A stretch of 62,507 bases of DNA from Scytalidium lignicola (lineage: Eukaryota > Ascomycota > Leotiomycetes): NCBI GenBank assembly GCA_002812745.2, contig NCSJ02000253.1:1-62507 (forward strand), in the 5' to 3' direction. The notes under the pieces are model-generated. The model was not told the DNA's origin and searched no databases. It saw only the letters and a list, made by a program, of their open reading frames with translations. Position 1 is the stretch's first letter. Each line of letters opens with the position of its first letter. The position numbers and the translations under genes are program-made. This document shows positions 1-10,570 of the stretch, one piece after another.

Positions 1-197
1 GCTTCAGAAATACGCTCCTTAATTGGAGTTGACATAGTGGTATAATCAGAGGATATGATTGTATTGTAAGAAACGATGGTAGGGTGTATTTAATTTGTGT
101 GCGTTTCCCATAGAAAAATTAGAATCGATCACACTCGCTTAGCGATCACACTTGCTTCCACCGACTACGAGGGAATGCGAGTAGAGAAAAAGGCCGA

Positions 198-459
198 TTA
201 ACCGAGCCGACGATTAGATACTGCTCTTCCGAAAATCTTTGGTTCTCTAAGTTCTGAGGGGTGGCTATCACTTCTCGTATCGTTCTGTCGCGGTGGTGGA
301 TCTGTGTCTCCGGCTCTGGTAGTATCGTCGGTAGAGGTTAAAATCTCTGTTGACTTTTTCTGGCTTAAATCAAGCTTTCTATTATATTCTATTGCTGAAG
401 AGAGATGAAGTCTTACATTCTTGCTATCTAGAGGTGTGGGAGTGTTTTGCGACGCTTGC
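198..459 (-). other. Possible out-of-frame C-terminal extension of the GHKL ATPase gene
   Basis: Just after the stop at 460-462, a shift at the A8 run (465-472) opens a frame of about 87 codons that runs without a stop to 198-200. It is rich in Ser, Thr, Asp and Arg, like the low-complexity tail it would extend. The same gene has an evident homopolymer frame break at 1520-1529, so a second one here is credible. It could also be chance. Confidence 0.4.
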
Positions 460-3400
460 TTAACTTTTTTTTATATTTGCTTGACGATTTTGATCGGCTA
501 CTTGGGTACTTTCCTGGAGAGATGATGGCTTCGTATCTTTTATATCTGTTTGGGGATTTTGATCTGCTGCTTTATCACTTTCCTGGAGAGCTGGCGGGTT
601 TGCATCTTTTATATCTGCTTGAGAATCTTGACCGGCTAGTTTGGCACCTTTCTGGAGAGCTGGTGGACTTGTTTGCTCTTCGGTCTTTGTGTTTCTTGAA
701 ACAGATACCTGTGGATTATTACTTTGTAGTTGCTCTAGTAATGGCCACTCCTTATCGTGATCAAACCCTTTACCTTTAAGGATTCTCTCAATCAGTTCCA
801 AATTCGGGTAACTCATTATAGTGCGCGACAAATGTAGTTCCTGTGGACCTATAATGTCACAGAACTTCGAGAGCTGATCGCCAAGATCAATTGGGAAATG
901 GTTTTCGGCAATTATTCCTGCTTCCACATAAATATGAAGGCCCTCTTCCTTTTCTATTACACAAGACTGGACGTCATGCGGGTCGCTGGAGATCGTTTCC
1001 TTGCCCAGTGGACTTACTACAGTCCACACCGAGGTCAGCTTTTCTGCTTGATATAATTTAATATGTTTTAGACTATGTAAAATCATCTGAAGCTTCGGAG
1101 TTCGATCCGAAATTAACCTAGTAGAATCAGTTGTCGTGTTTCTTAGCTTCTATCTTGACCATGGTTTTAGTTGTACCTACCGACACATAAATCTAATTCT
1201 ACGGGAAAAATGCGCAGCCTCCAGACCTAATTGTTTGGTACCTCTATAATCAAAAGTCTTCATGGCTGTATTAGAAAGCATCCGTGTTCTTAGATTAAAT
1301 GCTTCTATGATGCAAGGCATCCTCAGCACATCCTCAACTTCGAAAGCAAGCAACGCAACGTTGGTACCGGCACTCCGTTTAAATTCCCGGTCGTCTGCAA
1401 TCCACCAAGGCATGAACTGGTACCGACTGCATAGAGAAAGTAAACCAGGTACGCCATGTAAGTGATAGACTGGGAATATATTCCATGATTCCTCAACGCC
1501 CTTGACTTCTTTCTCCCCGTTTTTTTTTTAGAATGCTCTCTGCGTCCTGGAAAAGCGCTAGTATATTCTGCAATTTAATTGACTTACAGAGTTCGATCTC
1601 TCTGAGTAATCGTTCTGGATCTGCATCCCGGACTCCCAAAACCTCTTGAAAGAGCTTTTTGCAGCCTTTGTACAACTTCTCCAGTATGGGCGTCCGCAAG
1701 AGACTCTCTGGGCCTTCCCAAACACATTCGTCGGCACTTAGCCAAACTGACTTACGTCCAGACGTTCCAATAGGAACATAGATCAACTTTTGGCAAGCTC
1801 TATGGTTAATGTCAGCAATTAGACGTATATACAAGAGAATACACGAGCATACTGGACGCTGTCTTGATTCCAGATATCTTTCTTTTGTAGTTCTCGATAG
1901 ATTGAACGCATCTGGTCTTCCGATAGAGTTATATTCCCCAATTCACGCAAATTTTGCAAAAGTCGGATGTAAAACTGGGTATTTGTGTGCACCTGGACCC
2001 CAAAATGACTCAGAATGCTCCATTCCGGTTCATGGTCATTTTCTACCCGTAAACGTGGAACAGGAATTGATTTGTCTATTAATAAGGTCTTTGGAAACAG
2101 GAAAGTGTCTTTCAATACTCGTTTTACAGATGTGTCAGGACATTCTACACGCTTCGACCCTATCTGTTCACGCACCGTCTTTGAGCGCCAGGTTTGGGAA
2201 AGCAATGGTCCATATATGTCACTGTGCTCTTTCAATAGTTGCAGCCACTTTGGGGATGGTAGTAGTTCAGTGACACGTTCAAAATCCGACGAAAGCTTAG
2301 ACATGGTCTCCTTTGGATCATTGAACAGGAGCCTTGGAAAAGTCCACATTCCAAGGCTCTTGAAAAGGAAGTCGGTCCATCTTCCCATGTTTCCTTTATT
2401 TGTCCTGCAATAATCAGCATGCAGGAGAGGAACTTTCACATCCTCGTTAGCAAAGATTGTTGCAGCGGAATCCTGCAACTTCGAGTTGACATAAACCGAG
2501 GAAGCTAAACTATAGTTGTTGTCCATGGTAATAACCCATATATCAGTATGATTTTTGTTAGTCCAATTTGTCTGATAGAGAAAATGCAGTTGGGCTATCA
2601 AGTGTGACAGTTTACTAATCTCAGCGGACTCCTTGTTTTTCTGGTTGTGGATGATGGCTTCATGAATGTCGTCTTGGGAGTAAGGTTTTGTGCCGAGTCG
2701 TTGGAAGAGGGCACGGCGGTTTCTGTTCTCTATATTGTCTTGAACGCTTTCATGGATCTCAAAAACCTTGATCCCAGGTGGTATACCTGTTGAGACTTTC
2801 TCTAGAGGAAACAGGAGGACTCCCTGATCTGCGGAGATCCATCCCTCTTGTAGTGGGATGATTCGAAGGCTCCGCAAGAGATCCATATTCTTGTCCAAGT
2901 CTTTGTGGCCATTTAGGGCTGCAGCAAGTCCCAGATGCCAATCTAGAGATCTATTCTCAATAATTTCTGGAGATATAGATATAATATATTTTAGATCCTG
3001 TATGAACTCTTTTAAGGATAGCCTTTCAACATTAAGGCGCTCAAAGATTGCCCAATCGCCGTCTGAATATTTTAGTGAGAGATATCGGCCCTTGGTGTCC
3101 GAGCAAAGCGTGAATGGAATGCCATCTGAGTGCCTAAACTCGGGAGGTATGTATCGAAGAGATGATGGCTTTTTGAGATCACCACTCTCAGAAGCTAGAA
3201 ATGGCTTCTCCCTTACCTTAACCCAAATATTTAATCGTACTTGATCGAAAAAATCTCGTTGCTCTGTACTAGGGAGAAAATTAAACCATGGATAGCAAAT
3301 TTGGTCTTGTACCAGATATTCAATTGCCGCGACAAATGCATTGGGGATCTCCTTTTGAATATTCTTGTTCCAGTAAGGTTCCTCTTTGATTTCTTGTCGG

Positions 3401-4912
3401 TTTGTTGATAATATAAAATTAGCCTGAATCAGAAACTGCTATTATGTGAGCATTGCTCATTTAGTAAGGATTAATAGCACCTACTGTGAATCCATATCTA
3501 CGTACTGGGAGAAATGAGTAGACGTCTTGAGGTTCCAGAATCGGCTGACCACTTGCGTCAACTGGAAATGCTAACCTGACCTCAGATACAGTCTGATTTG
3601 ACCTCTTCTCATAGGCTGGCATCTGATCTATTTTATGTTCGACGACAATGAATCGCATCTCTGAATTGTTACTATGCGTAAGCGTGGTCATATAAACACC
3701 CTTTTTATCCAAATCCTTATCCTTTCTAGTTACACTTATATTTGAGCTTTCACTGTGGCCTTCAATATTCAGTTTGAGACATCGTAGCCTGTTTAGGAAG
3801 AGCAAAACTTTGGAGCTGTATGAATATACGCTGTCTACCAAGGCTGGCAAATTGGCATTTGGTGACAATTGAAACACCATTGACGTGTGACCTTTGAGTG
3901 CTTCTTCTGGTAGAGGCAGTGATCCCCATATTGGTACTAGCCTACCAAGTCTCAGAGCAGTGTCGAATTTGAAACTATATCCTTTCGACACAATCCAGAC
4001 TATGTCCGCTATCCCGAAGACTGATTTGAAGCCGATGCCTTTTTCACCTATTGATTCTGAATTGTTCTTCTTTGTACTGAGCCCTGCGCTACAGATGGCT
4101 TCAATATCTTCCTTGCTGAAACCGAGCTCGTTACAATCGGTACGTAAACGTCCACTCCTATACGTCACAGTTAAAGTCGGGATCAGGGCTGGTGTTGAGG
4201 TTGACGCCGTGAAGATCTCATCTTGGTATTTGTTATCGTCGGCGTTCTGGAGCAGTTCAAGGAAGAAATGAGATGATGATGTGTACACGCCCTCTGAGAT
4301 TCTAATAGTTGTTAGCTTGACCAGCAAAAGAGAAGAGGCATCTCTTAACAAATCAACTCACTCATTTAACAACTGTTCGTAGCTAGCAGTCAATCTGTTA
4401 TCTAACTCATCCACGGGAAGATTGCGTCGGATGCTCTGAATATGTTCCCAGGCAAGATCTATCGAGTTTTTACTTGGAATGGAAATCAGCTCAGCGACGG
4501 ATATTGACTCGATGGCAGATATTGGATTAGACACAGACACCGGCCCCGACACAGATATTGGCCCAGACACAGATACTGGCTCAGACACAGATACTGGCTC
4601 AGACACAGATACTGGCTCAGACACAGATACTGGCTCAGACACAGACATATCCGTTCTGTTATGGGCATCGAAACTTTCTTTTTCTCCATCATAATACCCT
4701 GTCCGATCTTCCCGTGTGCCTATTTGCCTAATTCGTAGCTCTTCATATCTCTCTTGTGGTTGCTCTCCCTCCCTTATACTCTCCTTCTCGGTCGTGTTCT
4801 CAGGCTTCAAATGATGGGATGCGTTACGCTCTTTCTTTCGTAGCTGTCTTTTAATCAAGGAGTAGAATTTTTTCAAGGCTAAGCCTCGTGGCTTTTTTGA
4901 TGATAAGGACAT
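460..4912 (-). CDS. NO VEIN/sacsin-like GHKL (HATPase_c) ATPase, very large, five coding segments
   Basis: Bergerat-fold ATPase of the family shared by plant NO VEIN and sacsin; role in fungi unknown. Segments read: 4362-4912 (low-complexity VSVSEP repeats), intron 4302-4361 (branch CTAAC), 3485-4301, intron 3436-3484, 3435 to about 1850, a short intron near 1806-1852, then on to 1181, intron 1118-1180, and 1117-460. ATP-site motifs lie in segment 2: N-box FFLELLQNADDNKY, G1-like NELGFSKEDIEAIC, G2 IGEKGIGFKSVFG. Joining segments 2 and 3 gives GFTFLIQANFIL, the usual family motif, which supports that splice. A later segment has MPWWIADD, also family-typical. The frame breaks at an A10 run (1520-1529), and possibly at an A8 run (465-472); both are homopolymers and may be assembly errors. 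The start is the first ATG before the repeats. Family call is secure; exact exon 3/4 border and C-terminus are not. Confidence 0.8.
463..672 (-). repeat. 69-bp coding tandem repeat, about 3 copies
   Basis: The C-terminal tail of the GHKL ATPase holds three diverged 23-residue units, each with a core like PPALQESDKAADQNPQTDIK. Period is 69 bp, also frame-preserving. Every unit carries a Leu-Gln pair and an Ala-Asp/Gly-Gln motif. Confidence 0.8.
4530..4646 (-). repeat. 18-bp coding minisatellite (VSVSEP/DTDTGS)
   Basis: About 6.5 tandem copies of an 18-bp unit, GACACAGATACTGGCTCA on the plus strand. Four copies are nearly identical and the copies at the low-coordinate end (4530-4565) are degenerate. 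The unit is a multiple of 3 and encodes the hexapeptide VSVSEP in the GHKL ATPase, so copy-number changes keep the frame. Confidence 0.95.
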
Positions 4913-5569
4913 AATTACAAAGACAATGAGTAGCGAAGCTATGTAAACCTTATAATTCCAATTATTTTAGGTTCATAAACCTAGGAATGTCAGTTTATAG
5001 TATGGCGATACTTCAGCTCGGAATGCTGAAGAATACCGCGCGGTCTTAACTACGAGTAATCTAGATGTAGGCTGAAGCGTATATGCTGGAGTCTTCTATG
5101 CAGCACAAGTCGTCGGATTCTCATCCAATAACAATGCCTGTCATCGTAAAGTGAAGCCACCAGTATCTCTCAGCTGAGTGTCGGTTAAAATCCACTAAAA
5201 AATCAACGAAAGCTAACTTCTAGTAATCTCAAAATATACAATTTCTTACAGTGAAAATAAACAATAGAGTTACTGCACAAATCTTATTTCAATAGTTTTA
5301 TAAGTCACTAAACTTTCTCGCGAGTGTTACCATTAAAATTAGTCTTAATTTTAAGGCTACTATCGTCTATCAACTATTTAATACTGTTTACATATTCATT
5401 TAAGAGCTTAAAAATGAATATTTATAAGTTTATTTATATCTAATTTTTGTTCAGTGGATAATACTTGTGGAGCCGAAATGTGGTTATCAAATCGTAGCTT
5501 AGTGTATTCCCTGGCTGAACTATGAATCTACTAATCGTTTGCTAGTATGAAAAAGAGTCCAACACAAGG
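4913..5569. other. Intergenic, upstream of the GHKL ATPase gene
   Basis: AT-rich sequence between the ATPase start and the ankyrin fragment. I see no coding frame, RNA gene or repeat. The ATPase promoter should lie at its left edge. Confidence 0.5.
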
Positions 5570-5952
5570 TTTCTTCGATTAGCAACCCAAGGCAAAATTA
5601 CAGAAATAAGACACCTACTAGCCTTAGAGACAGGTCTGAGCGTTGTTAACCATGCAAATAGCATGGAGACACGGCTCTCCATTTTGCAGCTAGAAATGGC
5701 TACATTGAGATTGCCCGGTTACTTTGCGATTTTGGAGTTCATCCAGATGCTACTAACAAATACGGCAACACACCCTTGAGCCTGGCCTTCGCCTGTCATC
5801 AGATACCAATTGCGGAGCTACTTTTAAAATATGAATCTTGTGTTACCGCAGTATCCCTCGTAAACACTATCAATTTAGACTGCGGTTATTTAGTTGGGTT
5901 GCTACTGGAGAAGATGGATGATCCTATTTACATCCACTCCTATGATAGATAA
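5570..5952 (+). pseudogene. Ankyrin-repeat gene fragment
   Basis: The plus strand encodes about 1.5 recognisable ankyrin repeats: TALHFAARNGYIEIARLL followed by NKYGNTPLSLAF and IAELLLKYE, ending at a TAA (5950-5952). The stretch upstream (about 5576-5670, IRHLLALETGLSVV) also looks ankyrin-like but is one base out of frame. In the main frame a TAG lies shortly before the repeat. No start codon or N-terminal domain is visible. Ankyrin repeats bind partner proteins and in fungi often form the C-terminal arm of NLR-type proteins, so this may be the tail end of such a gene. That origin is inference; the ankyrin motif is clear. Confidence 0.8.
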
Positions 5953-6281
5953 TAATGGTTCAACACTTGTTGACTCCGTCCGTTTCCCAATATTTATTTA
6001 TAACGGGTTTAAGAGCTCCATTTCCATGTGACCAAAAATTAATGAAGTTATCTTACGCAGAACACGAAGACAAAAATACTTAGGACGAATTCAGCACACC
6101 ATGTAGAATCGGCTAAGGATAATAATATCACCCGTGACAGATTCGCGCCTAAATCTAACCTATCCCAAAAATACGGACCTGTTACAAAGTATCGATTAGC
6201 CATCCGAGAATGATAATCCATTCGGGCTCTGATAAGCTTTCTCGACATTATATATTCTAGGATGCCCAAATATTCCGACTT
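5953..6281. other. Intergenic, nothing recognised
   Basis: A 73-codon minus-strand open frame (6048-6269) is present but has no recognisable motif and lies just downstream of a more gene-like frame. I do not call it a gene. Confidence 0.4.
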
Positions 6282-6830
6282 TTATTGTAGATTACTCCAT
6301 TGAAACCATATCAGGGTTCCACCTCCGGTTGAGCTATACGACTGTTCTAGATCGCCCATGAAATGTAATGCCTGGCCACTCTTCAACTCATATTTCTTTT
6401 TGGAACTTCCCAGTGCGGGTAGACCGTTATCGTAAGAAAGATCACCGAGTGCAAGAACTGTGTAAACAAGATCTGTCCGTCCAGATGTAACTGTCATGCC
6501 TGATAACGGATTAAATATCCCAGGTCGCGCGCCTTGAAATCGTCTTTGAACTTCAGATGTCGATATACCCAGAATTCGAGATATTTCAGATTTATCGCCA
6601 TACTATTCAATCAAGTTAATATCGATCAACGACAGTTATGGGTTTATACATGCCTGAAGAAATCCATTTGATGCTGCCCGTGTTTTCGTGCCGGGACTGA
6701 CAAAGGTAATCACTGCCCCCCCGATTGACGTTGCTGCCAAGACTTCATCTCGAGCTGCATTAGCTAACTCAGCAGATATTCCAGGGCCAAAGCCAATATC
6801 AGCAGGTTGGTGCTCCTCTGATATTGACAT
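6282..6830 (-). CDS. Unrecognised small protein, two exons, possibly frame-damaged
   Basis: I do not recognise this gene. Exon 1 (6650-6830) starts MSISEEHQPADIGFGPGISA and ends FLQA. Exon 2 (6282-6602) begins YGDKSEISRILG and ends in an aromatic tail (WFQWSNLQ). The intron 6603-6649 has GTATAA..TAG borders and a TTAAC-like branch site, but the two phases disagree by one base, so either one base is wrong or the gene is broken. The joined protein would be about 165 residues, soluble and without an obvious signal peptide or membrane segment. Both frames look coding (Gly/Ser-rich, few rare residues), and the strand matches the neighbouring transposon only by chance. Confidence 0.45.
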
Positions 6831-7404
6831 TGGTAGTTGATGGACAAGCTTTTCAAGTCGGTCAATATGATTCTCAGCGATCCACTATACGTATTGAAGT
6901 GGGGTTTTGTTAATTTAAAGGTCAAAATGTACAACACAACACGAGGATCCCAGCCTTGCAGCTCACCCAACCAGACGATTCAGTCCACGTGTAACAATTT
7001 AATACAAAATCTATGAATAATAATCTCAAGGACGTTGCATTATAACAATTTTATTACATTTTTGCCGTCTCTCCCACCACAACCAAGGATTGGCGAAACC
7101 GTATTATGGTAAGAGATGACTGGAGATAGAAAGGGTACGAATCGGTTGTGTATTATTCAAATGTAAATCTCCCGATTGATAGTCTCCGAAGAGAGTTCGT
7201 GTGTATGTGAAGCGTGGCAGGCGAAGAACTGGCTTGGTTTACTGGTTCTGATTTTGTGTTGTAATTAGAGAGCTACATGTGATTTGGCATCAACCATGGC
7301 TGATTGTATCGCATCTGCCATCTAAAGTATTGATTTTAATCTGACTGTCTGCTTGACTGATTCTTTGAGATCTGGTGAGATATTTTCTTGTCTTGAGGGT
7401 ATGC
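6831..7404. other. Intergenic, nothing recognised
   Basis: No coding frame or RNA gene seen. It ends at the left terminus of the Fot1-like transposon. Confidence 0.4.
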
Positions 7405-9350
7405 TAAGTTAACTTAGCTAACTATTGTCAGGAATTGAGGTGCTTATGTAATTGCCGGCTAGTAACGTAATTCCCGGCCTACCGGTCATCCCGGTCTACC
7501 GGTCACCCTCCCCCACCACCTGAGCATTCAACACCAAATATTCAACCACAAAACAAATATATTGCGATATATCTAATTGCTAGCTAAATTAGGGCATTTG
7601 TTTATTTTATGCTCTGTACTTCCACACCCTGAGCACTTGGGTGGCCGTCGTTGTGGTGCTGGCAAGGTTTGTGTTGTACCCTCTGGATTTGCCACCTCCA
7701 CCACTTCCTGAGCAATTGTACTTGATTGAGCAATCTCTTGAGCTTCCTGTGCTGTCAGAGAGCTTTTATGAGTTATTTGCTTTCTAGATCTTTTAACCTT
7801 TCGTTGAATTGATTGGTTGATAGCCTTCAAATCATCTCTTTCTTTTGTTAAAAATATGACATTATGCATGGTCATCTGGCATCCTTTTAAAAGCTGAGCA
7901 AACGCAATTCTAGTAGGTGTGGAAGGACTTCGATATTGCCGGAGTCTTGATTCAATGGCCTCATATTGTTTTTGCAATTGAATTGAATTGTGTAGTGTTT
8001 TAGGAATCCAAAGTGCTTCAGAATTGCTATGGGAGCTCCTAGGAGATGTAGAAATCTCCTCAACCTCAAGTTGCAATTTGGACATAACATATTCAAGATT
8101 ATAAGGAACTAATCTAGTAACTGCAAATCCTTGACAGATATTGTTTGATTTGAAGGTTTCTTGTTGTACAATTGGGTACATTTCCAAGAAATCAAACTTG
8201 TCAATATGTTGAATATCAAGGCGTATTTTCCTCTCCACCAGACCACCATATGCATGCTTTAAAACAGCAAAACAGCTTATATCCAAAGGTTGTAAGATAT
8301 AAGATGAATGTGCAGGTATACAGACAGTAATAATATTGTTCTGAATGCAATACCGGTCGAACTCAGGGGCTACATGGCTACCATGGCCATCAAGGACAAG
8401 CATGTGATATTGGCCTTTAAGCTTAGCTTTGCTGAATGGATCAAAGGTTTTCTGAAGCCAATCAAGGCCAATTGCATTATTTGTCCATCCATTATCATTG
8501 ACGGCAATTCTCCAGCCTTGTAGCAAGTTGTCATACCATCCAAGGAGTGAGACCTTTCCCTTGAATACAATTAAAGGTAGTAAAGCCCAACCACAAGCAT
8601 TAATTGATTCAATTGCTGTAACCTACTCCTTATTGCCAGGTTCTAAAAGTGAAGGTTTGCCATAGTAATCAGAAGATGTAACCACTTTAGTAAAGGCAAT
8701 AATACCCATAGTAAAGCCTGTCTTATCAAAGTTGTAGGTGTCCTCGTCCAGAATCCCATATTGTGCTTTCATAGCTATTACATTGTCAAACCACTCCTGA
8801 ATAAGCTTTGGATCTTTGCATTTAGCTCGTTTATAGTTGTACCGACGTATATATTTGGTAGTTAACTCTGGGTGACGCTTGAGAAAGTCTCCAAACCAGT
8901 TTTTGCCTACAGGATGAGGAGAAGGTTCACCACGCTCAGCAATCAAAATATTAGCCATTGACTGTACACCTGAAGGTCTAGGGGGTAATCCTCGTTTGCC
9001 TATAGAGATAATCTATCGTACAAGTGATTCCTTCTCAAGTTGAGTCATTTTAAAGGATTTGGTGTAAGTGGTTAATTGTTGAATGCGACCATGGTAATGT
9101 GCACTTAATGTAGTGTGAGGAACATCAAAAGCACGCGCTGCAGCTTGAATAGATGTAATTTGGCCNTTTTTTTTAACGTGTTTATAGCAAGTAGAATTCG
9201 TCCTTCTTGATGTGAATCAATTTTTCTAGGCATTGGAACGTGTTTTGGTTGAAAATAATTAATTGAAAATGGTGGTGTTGATAGAATTGATGATTTTGGT
9301 GGGAGGGTGACCGGTAGGCCGGGAATTACGTTAACTAACTTAACTAACTA
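7405..9350 (-). mobile_element. Fot1/pogo-like DNA transposon (Tc1/mariner superfamily), degenerate
   Basis: Both ends carry the inverted-repeat core ACGTAATTCCCGGCC-TACCGGTCA: left 7465-7515, right 9299-9332. The left copy holds an internal duplication of about 17 bp (CCCGGTCTACCGGTCA). Outside the core, both sides have TTAACTTAG-type sequence ending near TA, so the exact termini (about 7407 and 9350) are uncertain. The length of about 1.9 kb fits Fot1/Pot2 elements. It encodes one transposase on the minus strand, broken by two stops and a frame break. Confidence 0.88.
7573..9233 (-). pseudogene. Fot1/pogo-type DDE transposase with C-terminal zinc knuckle
   Basis: Order: N-terminal psq-type helix-turn-helix (ATG at 9231-9233), CENP-B-like HTH (PHPVGKNWFGDFLKRHPEL), DDE_1 catalytic domain, then a C-terminal CCHC knuckle (CSGCGSTEHKINKC). 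Catalytic acidic residues are seen in NFDKTGF, VLDGHGSH and QPLDISCF, the pogo DD-D layout; NFDETGF is usual, so E-to-K next to the first Asp is a change. Two in-frame TAG stops (9013-9015 and 8623-8625) each replace a likely Trp. A frame break lies at a T8 run with an N at 9166. The element therefore cannot make a full transposase as written. Confidence 0.88.
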
Positions 9351-9884
9351 AGAAAGATTTTTCATGGCTAGGTCGTACGGTAATCATCTGTACAACCATA
9401 CAATAACTACACAATTACACTCCATATAACCAATCATTCCACTGCGATATATCAAACCTTGACAGCTATGTACGGTAAGATCTAAGAGGGTGTCTGAGAA
9501 GACTCCCGCACCCCATGTATACTAGCCTACAGGTGGGACAACACCCATAATGCCTTCACAGTTGTCAGTAAGTGGGCTAATCGAATTCTGTTTCTGATAA
9601 ATCAAGCCCTCGATTCTCGTTTGTGGTTGGCTGATTTCACTTACCACGGTTGATTCGATTAGATATGATGCAGAATCTTTCTATTACAAATGGATGCACT
9701 GTGCAGCTACGGTACACCAACGCTGAGGCATGATGGTATTTTCATTATAATTATACACCTTTATTAGATCCAGTCGATATGACGCGTCGTTGCTTAATTT
9801 CCGCCAATAGAGCTGCCCTTCCGTGCCAATAAAAATGTTATCAAATATCAATCAATCCCAAAATCCACCTGCATTACATATCCA
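9351..9884. other. Intergenic, nothing recognised
   Basis: Non-coding flank between the Fot1-like element and the b561-like fragment. No supported gene or RNA. Confidence 0.4.
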
Positions 9885-10232
9885 TCATTGGCATTGCTTC
9901 TTGTTTAGCTTCCGGTAGGCACGTGTATCTCTGAGCTGTAGCCCAACCATTACGAGAATATACAACAACCCAATGGCACCAGCGACAATGGAGTACGCGA
10001 CTATGCCACGAGGAATGTTATTTGCCAGTCTGAGGCTCAATCCACCGTTGATGATACCGTAGATAATCAGGATACAGCCATACCAGATGTGCAAGTGCCC
10101 GAAGGAGGATCGCATTTTCAGTTTCTTAAACCGTTGGTGATACAAGAGGCCGAAAGTGGGTTGGAAAATGAAAGGGAAACAATAAAAGTGCCAAAGAGCG
10201 GGTGATGACTGGTATAAATTTATAATTCTCAT
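9885..10232 (-). pseudogene. 3' fragment of a cytochrome b561/DOMON-type membrane protein
   Basis: The frame encodes a b561-like C-terminus: PTFGLLYHQRFKKLKMRS, then HLHIWYGCILIIYGIINGGL, then a final hydrophobic span (GLLYILVMVGLQL). Family knowledge: in DOMON-b561 proteins the membrane core binds haem through His residues and moves electrons across the membrane. Only about the last two to three membrane helices are present. The N-terminal DOMON domain, signal peptide and first helices are missing, and I find no upstream exon before 10570. The first Met (10232) looks like an internal codon following a missing exon. Either an exon was lost or this is a gene remnant. Confidence 0.65.
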
Positions 10233-10570
10233 CCGTTAGCTTACTGGTTTTGTCACAAACATGGCTTTAGGAGGTGGACAGCCATAAATCCTTATGCAGC
10301 TGAGAAAGCCTCTGCTCCATCATCTTAGCACGCGCGTGATCTTCTTTATTTTGTGTCTGGGACCCATTACTCCTTGAATTATTGAATATAACTAGTGAAA
10401 TAGAATTGTAGCGTTATTATTTAATAAAGTGCACAATATCGCTAAAGCAACGGAGTTTACAAAAGAACAGCTTATCCCATATTAAAGCTTAGTTCCAAGA
10501 AAGTCCATACTGTTTATCATATTCAACTTCTCAACAAGTGCAATCATTGTATTGATGGCTTCTACGGGAA
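10233..10570. other. Intergenic, nothing recognised
   Basis: Short region where the missing upstream part of the b561-like gene would be expected. No matching frame seen. Confidence 0.4.

Noticed and set aside
447..779. 110-codon plus-strand frame
   Set aside because: Antisense shadow of the GHKL ATPase C-terminal repeat; the repetitive leucines mirror the opposite-strand units.
4479..4694. Asp/Thr repeat frames on the plus strand
   Set aside because: Alternative readings of the 18-bp minisatellite; the minus-strand VSVSEP frame joins the ATPase exons.
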